This document shows positions 16,320 to 24,515 of a DNA stretch of 64,000 bases, piece after piece. Below the pieces are notes generated by a model. It was not told the DNA's origin, did no database searches, and saw only the letters and a program-made list of their open reading frames with translations. Source of the stretch: Marivita sp046592965. Its GTDB lineage: Bacteria; Pseudomonadota; Alphaproteobacteria; Rhodobacterales; Rhodobacteraceae. Each line of letters opens with the position of its first letter. Position 1 is the first letter of the stretch. Location: assembly GCF_046592965.1 (NCBI RefSeq), contig NZ_JBISBV010000004.1, positions 124,001 to 188,000 on the forward strand, written 5' to 3'. Made by a program: the position numbers and the translations under genes.

Positions 16320-17513
16320 TCAGCGCAACGCATCGGCCATGCGTGATGCCAATTGCCGCGCCACCGCATCCTTGGCCATACGGGGCCAATGTTCCGCCCC
16401 GGCATCAGAGATCAGCGTCACTGCGTTCTCGGCGCCACCCATGATGCCGGTGGCGGGCGACACATCGTTGGCAACGATCCAGTCACAGCCCTTGCGAGCG
16501 CGTTTCGCCGTCGCGTTGGCGATCACGTCATCGGTCTCGGCGGCAAATCCCACGACCAGATCCGGCCGTCCATTATGCAACTGCGACACCTCGGCCAAGA
16601 TGTCGGGGTTCTCCTCAAAGCTCAGACTCGGCAATGTGCCCGCCACCTTCTTGATCTTGCTGTCAGATGCTCCGACCACGCGCCAATCGGCCACCGCCGC
16701 GGCGAACACCGCCGCATCCGCCGGCAGTGCCGCCAGAACGGCCGCACGCATCTCGACCGCTGTTTCAACCCGTACCAGTTCAACCCCGAACGGAGGGGTC
16801 ACCTCTGCCGGTCCGGTCACGAACACGACGTCGGCCCCCAACGCGACAAGGCTTGCCGCAATTGCGCTGCCCTGCGCACCCGAAGACCGGTTTGCGATAT
16901 AACGCACCGGATCAATCGGCTCATGCGTTGGGCCCGAGGTCACGATCATGCGTTTGCCCCGCAAAACGCCGTCGCCCAGCACACCCATCATGACGTCGAC
17001 AATTTCCAGTGGCTCCGACATCCGTCCGGGCCCGAATTCACCACAGGCCATGTCGCCCTCATTCGGCCCCACAACCGCGACGCCGTCGCCGCGCAGAACC
17101 GCCAGGTTGCGTTGCGTTGCCGCGTGTTCCCACATCCGCACGTTCATCGCGGGCGCAATCATCACCGGCGTGTCCGTCGCCAAAAGCAGCGTTGTGGCCA
17201 GATCACTGGCCAGACCGTGCGCCATCTTGGCCATGAGATCCGCCGTCGCGGGCGCGACAAGCACGAGATCAGCCACCCGAGACAGCTGAATATGGCCCAT
17301 TTCGGCCTCATCGGTCAGATCGAACAACTCCCTATAGGCCTTCTCCCCTGCCAGTGCCGCCACCGATAAGGGTGTGACAAATTCCTCTGCCGCGCGAGTC
17401 AGCACCGGTGTGACCGATGCACCGCGTTCGCGCAGACGACGGATCAGATCGAGGGATTTATACGCCGCGATTCCCCCGCCGATGATCAAAAGTATCCGCT
17501 TGCCACTTAACAT
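16320..17513 (-). CDS. coaBC: Bifunctional phosphopantothenoylcysteine decarboxylase / phosphopantothenate--cysteine ligase
   Basis: A roughly 397-residue coenzyme A enzyme. The N-terminal flavoprotein CoaC half (KRILLIIGGGIAAYKSLDLI; decarboxylase residues in PAMNVRMWEH) condenses the pantetheine arm. The C-terminal CoaB half has VTSGPTHEPIDPVRYIANRSSG and the lysine-bearing AAVADWRV...KIKK segment. I chose ATG 17513 (MLSGKRILL), the usual family start, with AGGA 10 bases upstream; ATG 17534 would add seven residues. It lies just downstream of the chaN-like gene. Confidence 0.93.
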   Translation of the reverse strand: MLSGKRILLIIGGGIAAYKSLDLIRRLRERGASVTPVLTRAAEEFVTPLSVAALAGEKAYRELFDLTDEAEMGHIQLSRVADLVLVAPATADLMAKMAHGLASDLATTLLLATDTPVMIAPAMNVRMWEHAATQRNLAVLRGDGVAVVGPNEGDMACGEFGPGRMSEPLEIVDVMMGVLGDGVLRGKRMIVTSGPTHEPIDPVRYIANRSSGAQGSAIAASLVALGADVVFVTGPAEVTPPFGVELVRVETAVEMRAAVLAALPADAAVFAAAVADWRVVGASDSKIKKVAGTLPSLSFEENPDILAEVSQLHNGRPDLVVGFAAETDDVIANATAKRARKGCDWIVANDVSPATGIMGGAENAVTLISDAGAEHWPRMAKDAVARQLASRMADALR

Positions 17514-17573
17514 AGGCTTAAAGTCCTGCCTCATTTCACCACCAGTGTTACGAGGCCCGTCGCCAAAACTCAA

Positions 17574-18356
17574 TCAGCGGAACGCATCGCACGGATCGTC
17601 CCGTATCGCTGGTTGAGAATGCTCGACAAGATCGAAAAGGCCGTCCGGATCGCCGTCGCCCTCTTCGCCCTGTCCCAAGGCAGCGATCGACAATTCCGGC
17701 GCAACCCTTTCCAGATAAACCGGCGCGCCCCAGTCGCGGCGCGCGTGGCCATTGCCGGTGATCACAACCACAGGGCTGCCATGCGCTTGAAACGCCTGAC
17801 GCGCTGAATACGCCAGTTCGGCGTCGCGCAGGCGCTGGATGTCCACCATCGCAGGTAACATCTCGGCGGGCAACGCATCGCAATGCGCGGCCATTTGCAA
17901 CCGTTCCCGTTCCACTTGCTGATCCGTCGGCAACGGGTCGGACAGCCCGAACGCCACGGCGTCACCGCGAAAACTCTCTGCAACCTCGCCCTGCATCGCC
18001 GCGCGCGCCACATCTCTGGGCACCGCGGCACCATAAAATTCCGCATTCGGTGCCGCGGCGAAAATCGGCGCATACATGGCAAAATCGGGCCAGCCGCTGT
18101 CGCTCCAGTTGAGAACCTGCTCCAGCGCATCCGGGTCGGCGATCAAGTCAGGCGTGACCAGATCGGCCTGCGCCTGCGTCAGCATCTCAAACACCAACGC
18201 GGTCGGATCAAGCTCTCGGGTATACTCGGCCTGGCGCAGGTGATGGCCGGGCACATCATGCAACTCGCCCAGAAACACCACGTCTGCTTCATCAAAAATG
18301 CCCCCGGCGGCAAGCGCCGCGGGGGCAAGGCATATTGTTACCACCAATCGGTTCAT
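17574..18356 (-). CDS. ChaN-like haem-binding / iron-regulated protein
   Basis: A 260-residue protein of the ChaN (haem-binding uptake, Tiki-like) family. It starts with a short signal-like segment (MNRLVVTICLAPAALAAGG). The family core FLGELHDVPGHHLRQAEYTREL and later VVVITGNGHARRDWGAPVYL carry the conserved Glu and His residues. ChaN homologues bind haem or act as metal-dependent envelope proteins; the exact role is unknown. The start overlaps the rpoH stop by 4 bp, so it is translationally coupled to the sigma factor gene. Confidence 0.82.
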   Translation of the reverse strand: MNRLVVTICLAPAALAAGGIFDEADVVFLGELHDVPGHHLRQAEYTRELDPTALVFEMLTQAQADLVTPDLIADPDALEQVLNWSDSGWPDFAMYAPIFAAAPNAEFYGAAVPRDVARAAMQGEVAESFRGDAVAFGLSDPLPTDQQVERERLQMAAHCDALPAEMLPAMVDIQRLRDAELAYSARQAFQAHGSPVVVITGNGHARRDWGAPVYLERVAPELSIAALGQGEEGDGDPDGLFDLVEHSQPAIRDDPCDAFR

Positions 18357-19231
18357 ACCAGAAAATGGTGCACTTCCGGACGTTCGGTTTCAAGCGTTTT
18401 GCGGATTTTCGCGAACGCGGCAGCCTCAAGCTGGCGCACACGCTCCTTTGACAGCCCAAGCTCGTTGCCAAGACTTTCCAGCGTGCGCCCATCCTCGCGC
18501 AGCTTGCGCTCGCGCACGATGAACCGCTCGCGTTCGTTCAACTGGTTCATCGCCATCAGCAACCATTGCCGCAACTGCGCCAAATCCAGATCCACCTCGA
18601 CCGTTTCATCGGCCTGCGCGCTGTCATCTTCCAGCGCATCAATCCATTCGCGCCCTTCATCTTCGGCAGATTGCGTCGCATTGAGCGAAAAATCAGACCC
18701 CGAAAGGCGACCCTGCATCATTTCCACATCGTGGATCGGCACGCCTATTTCCTCAGAGATCAAGCGACGAAGCTCGTGACCGTCAAGCTGGCGCCCCTCG
18801 GCAGAGGCTTCACGCTCCAACCGCGCCTGGACACGACGCATGTTGAAAAACAGCGATTTCTGCGACGAGGTCGACCCGGTCCGCACGATCGACCAGTTGC
18901 GCATCACGTAATCCTGGATCGACGCCTTGATCCACCAGACCGCATAGGTCGAAAACCGCACACCGCGGTCGGGGTCGAACTTGTCAGCCGCCTTCATCAG
19001 GCCCAGACCTGCCTCCTGGATCAGGTCATTCATCGGCGCGCCGTAGCGCTTGAACTTCGACGCCATCGAGATCGCCAGCCGCATATAGGCCGTGATCAAC
19101 CGGTGCAGCGCCGCCTCGTCGCGCTCGTCGCGCCAGGCATAGGCCAGCTTCAGCTCCGTCTCCGCATCCAACAGCTCTGCCTTCATCGCGCGACGTGTCA
19201 ATGTACGGTCGTTGAACGTATCGAGTGCCAT
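18353..19231 (-). CDS. rpoH: RNA polymerase sigma factor RpoH (RpoH-II-like)
   Basis: A 292-residue alternative sigma factor for heat-shock and oxidative-stress promoters. Region 2 (LIQEAGLGLMKAADKFDPDR, FSTYAVWWIKASIQDYVMRN) and the diagnostic RpoH box QKSLFFNMR (residues 124-132) are intact, and region 4.2 has LGNELGLSKERVRQLEAAA. The N-terminus MALDTFNDRTLTRRAMKAELLDAE fits the RpoH-II of Rhodobacter sphaeroides, which belongs to the singlet-oxygen (RpoE-ChrR) response. ATG 19231 follows GGGGGG. The RpoH-II assignment is from memory of that protein. Confidence 0.9.
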   Translation of the reverse strand: MALDTFNDRTLTRRAMKAELLDAETELKLAYAWRDERDEAALHRLITAYMRLAISMASKFKRYGAPMNDLIQEAGLGLMKAADKFDPDRGVRFSTYAVWWIKASIQDYVMRNWSIVRTGSTSSQKSLFFNMRRVQARLEREASAEGRQLDGHELRRLISEEIGVPIHDVEMMQGRLSGSDFSLNATQSAEDEGREWIDALEDDSAQADETVEVDLDLAQLRQWLLMAMNQLNERERFIVRERKLREDGRTLESLGNELGLSKERVRQLEAAAFAKIRKTLETERPEVHHFLV

Positions 19232-19259
19232 GATACCCCCCAATCTTTCTATCTTGTAC

Positions 19260-19289
19260 CGAATACGCGGGGGCTGGCCGCATGGATCA
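19260..19289 (-). promoter_or_regulatory. Candidate ECF-type promoter of rpoH
   Basis: On the minus strand, TGATCC (19284-19289) is followed 18 bp later by TATTCG (19260-19265), about 30 bp before the rpoH start. TGATCC is the -35 element known for the Rhodobacter RpoE (singlet-oxygen) regulon, which includes rpoH-II. The -10 match is weak, so this is tentative. Confidence 0.35.
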
Positions 19290-19430
19290 AAGTTTGATCG
19301 AGAAACGTGAAAATTTTCCTAACTTGGCAAAGGTCACTGCCTTGCACTGCAAAAGACCGAACGCGCGCCCCTGTTAACCATTTCGCAACCAAGTTCAGGC
19401 CATTTTCGCCCGACACGAGGACGGGGATAC

Positions 19431-20942
19431 ATGGTCGCGCACGCCTATACAGTCGCCTTTGAGGGCGTTGATGCCCGCATGGTCGAGGTGCAATGCGCCG
19501 TCACTCCAGGCGTGCCCGCATTCGCGGTGGTTGGCCTGGCCGACAAGGCTGTTTCGGAATCGCGCGACAGGGTGCGCGGTGCGCTCTCCACCTTGCATAT
19601 CGCCCTGCCCAGCAAACGCATCACGGTGAATCTGTCGCCCGCCGATCTGCCCAAGGAGGGATCCCATTTCGACTTGCCGATCGCCCTGGCCCTACTCGCC
19701 GAACTCGATGTGCTGCCCAGGGACGCGGTCTCCCAGAGCGTCGCATTGGGCGAATTGTCCCTCGACGGCGCTCTCGTTCCCGTCATCGGTGCATTGCCCG
19801 CCGCGATGGCGGCAGCGGCGGAAAACCGTGCGCTTGTCTGCCCCGCAGCCTCCGGCGCCGAAGCCGCTTGGGTCGGTGGCTGTCAGGTCATCGGCGCGCA
19901 TGGGCTGATGGACGTGATCCAGCACATGACCGGCCGCACGCCCCTGCCGCCCTGCGATCCCGGCGAGGTGACAGCCACCCCCGACAGTCGCGACATGCGC
20001 GATGTCAAAGGTCAGGAACGGGCGAAACGCGCCCTCGAAATCGCTGCGGCGGGGCGGCACCATGTGTTGATGGTTGGCACGCCGGGTTCGGGAAAATCCA
20101 TGCTCGCGGCGCGCCTGCCCGGCATTCTGCCGCCGCTCACACCCGTCGAGGCGCTGGAAACCTCCATGGTTCATTCGCTCTCCGGCCTGATCGACACGGG
20201 CGGCATTTCGCGCCATCGCCCGTTCCGGGAACCGCATCACACCGCGTCCATGGCAGCCATCGTTGGAGGCGGTCGCACGGCCAAACCCGGAGAGATCAGC
20301 CTGGCGCATAATGGCGTGCTTTTCATGGATGAATTTCCTGAGTTTCCCCGCGCGGTGCTGGAAACGCTGCGCCAACCGATCGAGACCTGCGAAGTCATGG
20401 TCGCGCGCGCGAATGCCCACGTCAAATATCCGTGCCGCTTCATGCTGGTGGCCGCCGCGAACCCCTGCAAATGCGGCTATCTCAGCGATCCCGCACGCGC
20501 CTGTTCCCGCGCTCCGGTCTGCGGCGAAGACTATATGGGCCGCATTTCCGGCCCTCTGATGGACCGTTTCGACCTGCGCGTCGATGTGCCCCCGGTGGCG
20601 TTTCGCGACCTTGACCTGCCAAGCTCCGGGGCGTCCAGCGCCGAAATCGCCCACCGTGTCGCCAAATCGCGCGCCATTCAATCGGAGCGTTTCAAATCAC
20701 AAACAGGGCTGCGCCAAAACGCGGATCTGCAGGGCGCGATGCTCGATAAAGCCACGGACCTCGCAGATGCGGCACGCACGCTCCTGACCGAAGCCGCCGA
20801 CCGCTTCGGCCTCTCGGCGCGTGGCTATCACAGGGTGCTTCGGGTGGCGCGAAGCATCGCCGATCTTGAAGCCAGCGACTCCATCACCCGCGATCATGTT
20901 GCCGAAGCGCTCAGCTATCGCCTGCCCAAAACCACAGCCTGA
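19431..20942 (+). CDS. comM: YifB/ComM family Mg-chelatase-like AAA+ ATPase
   Basis: A 503-residue AAA+ protein. The N-terminal ~165 residues are a ChlI-type Lon-like domain (VEVQCAVTPGVPAFAVVGLADKAV). The Mg-chelatase ATPase module follows, with Walker A GTPGSGKSM (~216-224), Walker B VLFMDEFPEF and sensor segment MLVAAANPCKCGY. Characterised ComM is a hexameric helicase that promotes branch migration during natural transformation; the role outside competent bacteria is less clear. It starts at ATG 19431 behind GAGGACGGGG and is a single-gene unit convergent with gshB. Confidence 0.93.
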   Translation: MVAHAYTVAFEGVDARMVEVQCAVTPGVPAFAVVGLADKAVSESRDRVRGALSTLHIALPSKRITVNLSPADLPKEGSHFDLPIALALLAELDVLPRDAVSQSVALGELSLDGALVPVIGALPAAMAAAAENRALVCPAASGAEAAWVGGCQVIGAHGLMDVIQHMTGRTPLPPCDPGEVTATPDSRDMRDVKGQERAKRALEIAAAGRHHVLMVGTPGSGKSMLAARLPGILPPLTPVEALETSMVHSLSGLIDTGGISRHRPFREPHHTASMAAIVGGGRTAKPGEISLAHNGVLFMDEFPEFPRAVLETLRQPIETCEVMVARANAHVKYPCRFMLVAAANPCKCGYLSDPARACSRAPVCGEDYMGRISGPLMDRFDLRVDVPPVAFRDLDLPSSGASSAEIAHRVAKSRAIQSERFKSQTGLRQNADLQGAMLDKATDLADAARTLLTEAADRFGLSARGYHRVLRVARSIADLEASDSITRDHVAEALSYRLPKTTA

Positions 20943-20951
20943 TAACGCCGC

Positions 20952-21884
20952 TCAAAACCGTGATTCGATCGCCTGCCAGATCATGTCCGCGACGTTGATG
21001 CCATCAAACCGCTCAAGTTCCTGTATGCCCGTGGGCGAGGTCACATTGATCTCGGTCAGATAATCTCCGATCACGTCGATGCCGACAAAGATCTGGCCTT
21101 TTTCGCGCAACAGTGGCCCGATCCGCGCACATATTTCCAGATCGCGCGCCGACAGGCCAATTTTCTCAGGTCGCCCGCCAACATGCATGTTGGAGCGTGT
21201 CTCTCCCTTCGCGGGAACACGGTTGATCGCGCCGACCGGTTCGCCATCGACAAGGATCACCCGCTTGTCGCCGTTCGAAACATCCGGCAGGAATTTCTGC
21301 GCAATCAACGGCTCGCGCGAAAATCCGGTGAACAGTTCGTGCAAGGAGGTCAGGTTGCGGTCGTTTTCATCCAGCCGGAACACTCCGGCACCGCCATTGC
21401 CGTATAGCGGTTTGAGAATGATATCGCCGTGCCGCGCCTTGAATGACTTGATCGTCTCCAAATCCCGCGCCACCATCGTCGGCGGCGTCAGATCCGGAAA
21501 ATCCAGCACCATCAGCTTTTCAGGATAGTTGCGCACCCAGAACGGATCATTGACCACCAACACCTGCCCCGCCAGCCGGTCAAGCAGATGCGTCGATGTG
21601 ATATAATGCATGTCAAAGGGTGGGTCCTGCCGCAGCCAGACCACATCGAATTCGGCCAGATCAACCTGCTCTCGCGGGCCCAGCGCCACATGATCGCCCT
21701 GCACCCGTTGCACGGTAAACCGGTGTCCCACAGCGATGATCCTGCCTTCGTCATAAGCCAGCATGTCGGGACCGTAGAAAAACAGATCGTGCCCCCGCGC
21801 CTGCGCCTCTTCGGCCAGACGAAAGCTGCTATCGGCCTTGATGTCGACCGACTGGATCGGATCCATCTGAAACGCGATTTTCAT
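20952..21884 (-). CDS. gshB: Glutathione synthase
   Basis: A 310-residue ATP-grasp enzyme that joins gamma-glutamylcysteine and glycine to make glutathione. The start MKIAFQMDPIQSVDIKADSSF is diagnostic; ATP-grasp elements include DIILKPLYGNGGAGVFR and VGIDVIGDYLTEINVTSPTGIQELE. ATG 21884 has AGAGG 8 bases upstream. It is 63 bp downstream of yraN on the same strand and likely in the rsmI-yraN-gshB operon. Confidence 0.96.
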   Translation of the reverse strand: MKIAFQMDPIQSVDIKADSSFRLAEEAQARGHDLFFYGPDMLAYDEGRIIAVGHRFTVQRVQGDHVALGPREQVDLAEFDVVWLRQDPPFDMHYITSTHLLDRLAGQVLVVNDPFWVRNYPEKLMVLDFPDLTPPTMVARDLETIKSFKARHGDIILKPLYGNGGAGVFRLDENDRNLTSLHELFTGFSREPLIAQKFLPDVSNGDKRVILVDGEPVGAINRVPAKGETRSNMHVGGRPEKIGLSARDLEICARIGPLLREKGQIFVGIDVIGDYLTEINVTSPTGIQELERFDGINVADMIWQAIESRF

Positions 21885-21947
21885 GATCTGCCTCTTGAAT
21901 TTTTCCCGCTCGTTGTGGCGCAACGCTCCGAGCGGTGCAAGCACGGC

Positions 21948-22352
21948 CTAGATCATCATCCCCGCATTCGGAACAATCTCGATCGCCCCCTGCGCATCCA
22001 CCAGCGCCACATCGACACGCGCGTCGGTCAATGCCCCACAGGGGCAGAGCCCCAGATAGGCCTCGGCGCTGCGCATGATCCGGCCCATCTGGCGCGCCGT
22101 GATCCGTTGCGCTGCCTCTGCATGCGTCCGGCTTTTCTTGACCTCGACAAACACGATCCTCTCGCCTTCCGACACGATCAGGTCGATCTCACCACCCGGC
22201 CCGCGCCAGCGCGTTTCCCGCAATCTCGCGCCTTGTGTCTCATAAAACCGCTCAACCGATTTTTCCGCGCTCACTCCGGCATGGTAGTTCGTCTGTTGGC
22301 GGGCTCCGCGGCGCACCGGTTGCTTCACGTCATTCTGAAAATCAAATGGCAC
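21948..22352 (-). CDS. yraN: YraN/UPF0102 family nuclease-fold protein
   Basis: A 134-residue protein with the Holliday-junction-resolvase-like fold. Conserved residues lie in GEIDLIVSEGERIVFVEVKKSRTH (Asp, Glu and Lys of an E-x-D-x(n)-ExK-type metal site). Function is not established. The Ala/Gly-rich N-terminus (QTNYHAGVSAEKSVERFYETQGARLRETRWRG) is typical. It lies between rsmI and gshB, a common gene order; yraN often accompanies rsmI. Confidence 0.9.
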   Translation of the reverse strand: MPFDFQNDVKQPVRRGARQQTNYHAGVSAEKSVERFYETQGARLRETRWRGPGGEIDLIVSEGERIVFVEVKKSRTHAEAAQRITARQMGRIMRSAEAYLGLCPCGALTDARVDVALVDAQGAIEIVPNAGMMI

Positions 22353-22389
22353 ATCAATCCCCTTCCAGAATCACCCTAAGACAAATCAC

Positions 22390-23244
22390 CTAATTTTCGC
22401 CTAACGCCATCGCCCGTTGATACGCATCGCGACGCGAAATACCATATTTCTGCGCCACTTCTGTGGCGGCATCCTTGACCGACAACCGCTTCAGGGCGTC
22501 GCCCAGCGCAGCATCCAGCGTCGCCTGATCCGCTTGAGCATCAGCACCCCTGTCGATCACCACGACGATCTCGCCTTTCGGTGGCGTGTCACTGTATCTC
22601 TTTGATAAATCACTCAAACGCCCCGCATAACGCTCTTCAAACTTTTTGGTTAACTCCCGGCAAACCACCGCATCCCGATCTCCCAGAACCTCCGCCGCGT
22701 CGCGCAACATGGCGCCAAGCCGCTTGGGCGATTCGTAAAAAACCAGCGTTGCCGGCACATCCGAAACTTCCGCCAGCATCTTTTTGCGTTTGGATGCGCT
22801 GTTGGGCAGGAACCCGGCAAAGAAAAACCGGTCAGACGGCAACCCGCTGAGCGTCAACGCCGCCACCACTGCGGTCGGACCGGGAGCCGTGGTGCACGCA
22901 ATGCCCTCTGCGAGCGCGGCGCGCATCAAGTCGAACCCCGGGTCCGAAATCAGTGGCGTTCCCGCTTCCGACGCATACGCCACCGATTGCCCTTCCGCCA
23001 ACGCCGCCATCAGCCGCGGGCGCGCTCTCTCGCCGTTATGGTCGTGATAAGGAACCAGAGGCCGGTCGCCCACCGGCACGCCGTGGATATCCATCAACCG
23101 GCGCAATGTCCGCGTGTCTTCGGCCGCCAGAACATCCGCACTCGCCAACACGTCCAGCGCCCTCAAGGTGATGTCGCGCGCGTTGCCCAACGGGGTCGCC
23201 ACCAGATACAATCCCGGCGCGATATCGCGCGTCTGCCAATTCAT
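22390..23244 (-). CDS. rsmI: 16S rRNA (cytidine(1402)-2'-O)-methyltransferase
   Basis: A 284-residue SAM-dependent methyltransferase of the tetrapyrrole-methylase fold that modifies C1402 in the ribosomal P site. Landmarks are GLYLVATPLGNARDITLRAL (11-30), DVLAAEDTRTLRRL, the SAM loop AYASEAGTPLISDPG, and GPTAVVAALTLSGLPSDRFFFAGFLP. The C-terminus (KRLSVKDAATEVAQKYGISRRDAYQRA) is the usual small helical extension. It is divergently transcribed from the LpoA-like gene. Confidence 0.96.
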   Translation of the reverse strand: MNWQTRDIAPGLYLVATPLGNARDITLRALDVLASADVLAAEDTRTLRRLMDIHGVPVGDRPLVPYHDHNGERARPRLMAALAEGQSVAYASEAGTPLISDPGFDLMRAALAEGIACTTAPGPTAVVAALTLSGLPSDRFFFAGFLPNSASKRKKMLAEVSDVPATLVFYESPKRLGAMLRDAAEVLGDRDAVVCRELTKKFEERYAGRLSDLSKRYSDTPPKGEIVVVIDRGADAQADQATLDAALGDALKRLSVKDAATEVAQKYGISRRDAYQRAMALGEN

Positions 23245-23264
23245 GTCTGGACCCGCCTTTCGCG

Positions 23265-23292
23265 TTGTCTATTATCGCTCCCAATCAATAAT
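23265..23292 (+). promoter_or_regulatory. Candidate promoter of the LpoA-like gene
   Basis: TTGTCT (23265-23270) and AATAAT (23287-23292) are 16 bp apart, 41 bp before the start codon, in the divergent gap with rsmI. It was found by eye. Confidence 0.35.
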
Positions 23293-23333
23293 CAGCGTCA
23301 CCATCGGTGTGGCGCGATCAGGGAGTGCGTTTT

Positions 23334-24515
23334 ATGTTGGCTGTTTTGTCCGCCCCTCGCAAGTTGTTGCGCAAAGCCGTGGCCGTGGCTGCATTCATGG
23401 GGCTTGCCGCTTGTGACCCCGCCATGATGGCTGGTGCAGGTGGCGGGTCCGGTCCGCGTGTGAACACCAACGCCCCCATCCCCGTGGCCCTGTTGATCCC
23501 GCGAAGCGACAGCGGCGCCGGTGGTATCGCCCGCAGCCTGGAAAACGCCGCCCGCCTTGCGCTGGCCTCTCTCGACGGGGTCGAGATCGACTTGCGTGTC
23601 TATGACACCGCCGGCAACGCCCAGCGCGCAGCCGTGCAGGCCGAAACCGCCGTTGCCGAAGGCGCCCAGATCATTCTTGGACCGCTCTTCGGCGAAGCCG
23701 CCAATGCGGCCGGTGTTGCGGTCGCCGACAACGGCATCAACGTGCTGAGCTTTTCCAACAACCCGAGCATCGCGGGCGGCAACGTCTTCATCCTCGGTCC
23801 GACCTTCCGCAACACCGCCGACCGCCTGTTGCGCTACGCGTCGCGGCAGGGCCGCAATTCGGTCGTGATCGTGCACCCGCAAAACGTCGAGGGCGAATTC
23901 GGCAAGACCGCGATCCAGGCCGCTGCCGCACAGAACGGTGTGCGGGTCGCCGCTGTCCAATCCTTTCCGTTCTCCCAGCAAGGCGTCGCCTCCGCGGTGC
24001 CGCGCATCCGCGACAGCATCCAGTCCAGCGGCGCGGATTCCGTGTTTCTGACCTCCACCGCGGCTGGCGCGTTGCCGATGTTGCTGCAACTGATGCCAGA
24101 AGCCGGAATCGCCCCCGCCACAACGCAGTATCTCGGCCTCGCGCGCTGGGACGTGCCACCGCAGATCCTGTCCATGCCCGGAGCGCAGGGTGGCTATTTC
24201 ACGCTTGCCGATACCGCCGCGACCAACGCGTTCGAAAGCCGCTACCGCGCTCGTTTCGGATCCGAACCGCACCCGCTTGCAGGTCTTGCGTTCGATGGCA
24301 TCGCCGCTGTCGGCGCGCTTGCCCGCCAGGGTCGCGCAGATGCGCTCAGCGCCCGCGCGCTGACCCAGAACTCCGGTTTCCAAGGGGCCAACGGCGTGTT
24401 CCGCATCCGCCCGGACGGCACCAATGAACGCGGGCTCGCCGTGGCCACCGTGCGCAACAATCAGGTGACAATCCTTGACCCAGCCCCATCCGGCTTCGGC
24501 GGCGCAGGCTTCTGA
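23334..24515 (+). CDS. Penicillin-binding protein activator, LpoA-like lipoprotein
   Basis: A 393-residue periplasmic lipoprotein with a type-1 periplasmic-binding-protein fold. ATG 23334 gives a signal with lipobox GLAAC (Cys about residue 27) after AVAAFM. The domain starts PIPVALLIPRSDSGAG and includes IILGPLFGEAA, SFSNNPSIAG and GLAFDGIAAVGAL. Proteins of this kind are annotated as LpoA-type activators of class A PBPs, though in alphaproteobacteria the role is inferred from fold only. AGGGAG precedes the start. The last codons overlap the proposed TTG start of glnD by 41 bp. Confidence 0.85.
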   Translation: MLAVLSAPRKLLRKAVAVAAFMGLAACDPAMMAGAGGGSGPRVNTNAPIPVALLIPRSDSGAGGIARSLENAARLALASLDGVEIDLRVYDTAGNAQRAAVQAETAVAEGAQIILGPLFGEAANAAGVAVADNGINVLSFSNNPSIAGGNVFILGPTFRNTADRLLRYASRQGRNSVVIVHPQNVEGEFGKTAIQAAAAQNGVRVAAVQSFPFSQQGVASAVPRIRDSIQSSGADSVFLTSTAAGALPMLLQLMPEAGIAPATTQYLGLARWDVPPQILSMPGAQGGYFTLADTAATNAFESRYRARFGSEPHPLAGLAFDGIAAVGALARQGRADALSARALTQNSGFQGANGVFRIRPDGTNERGLAVATVRNNQVTILDPAPSGFGGAGF

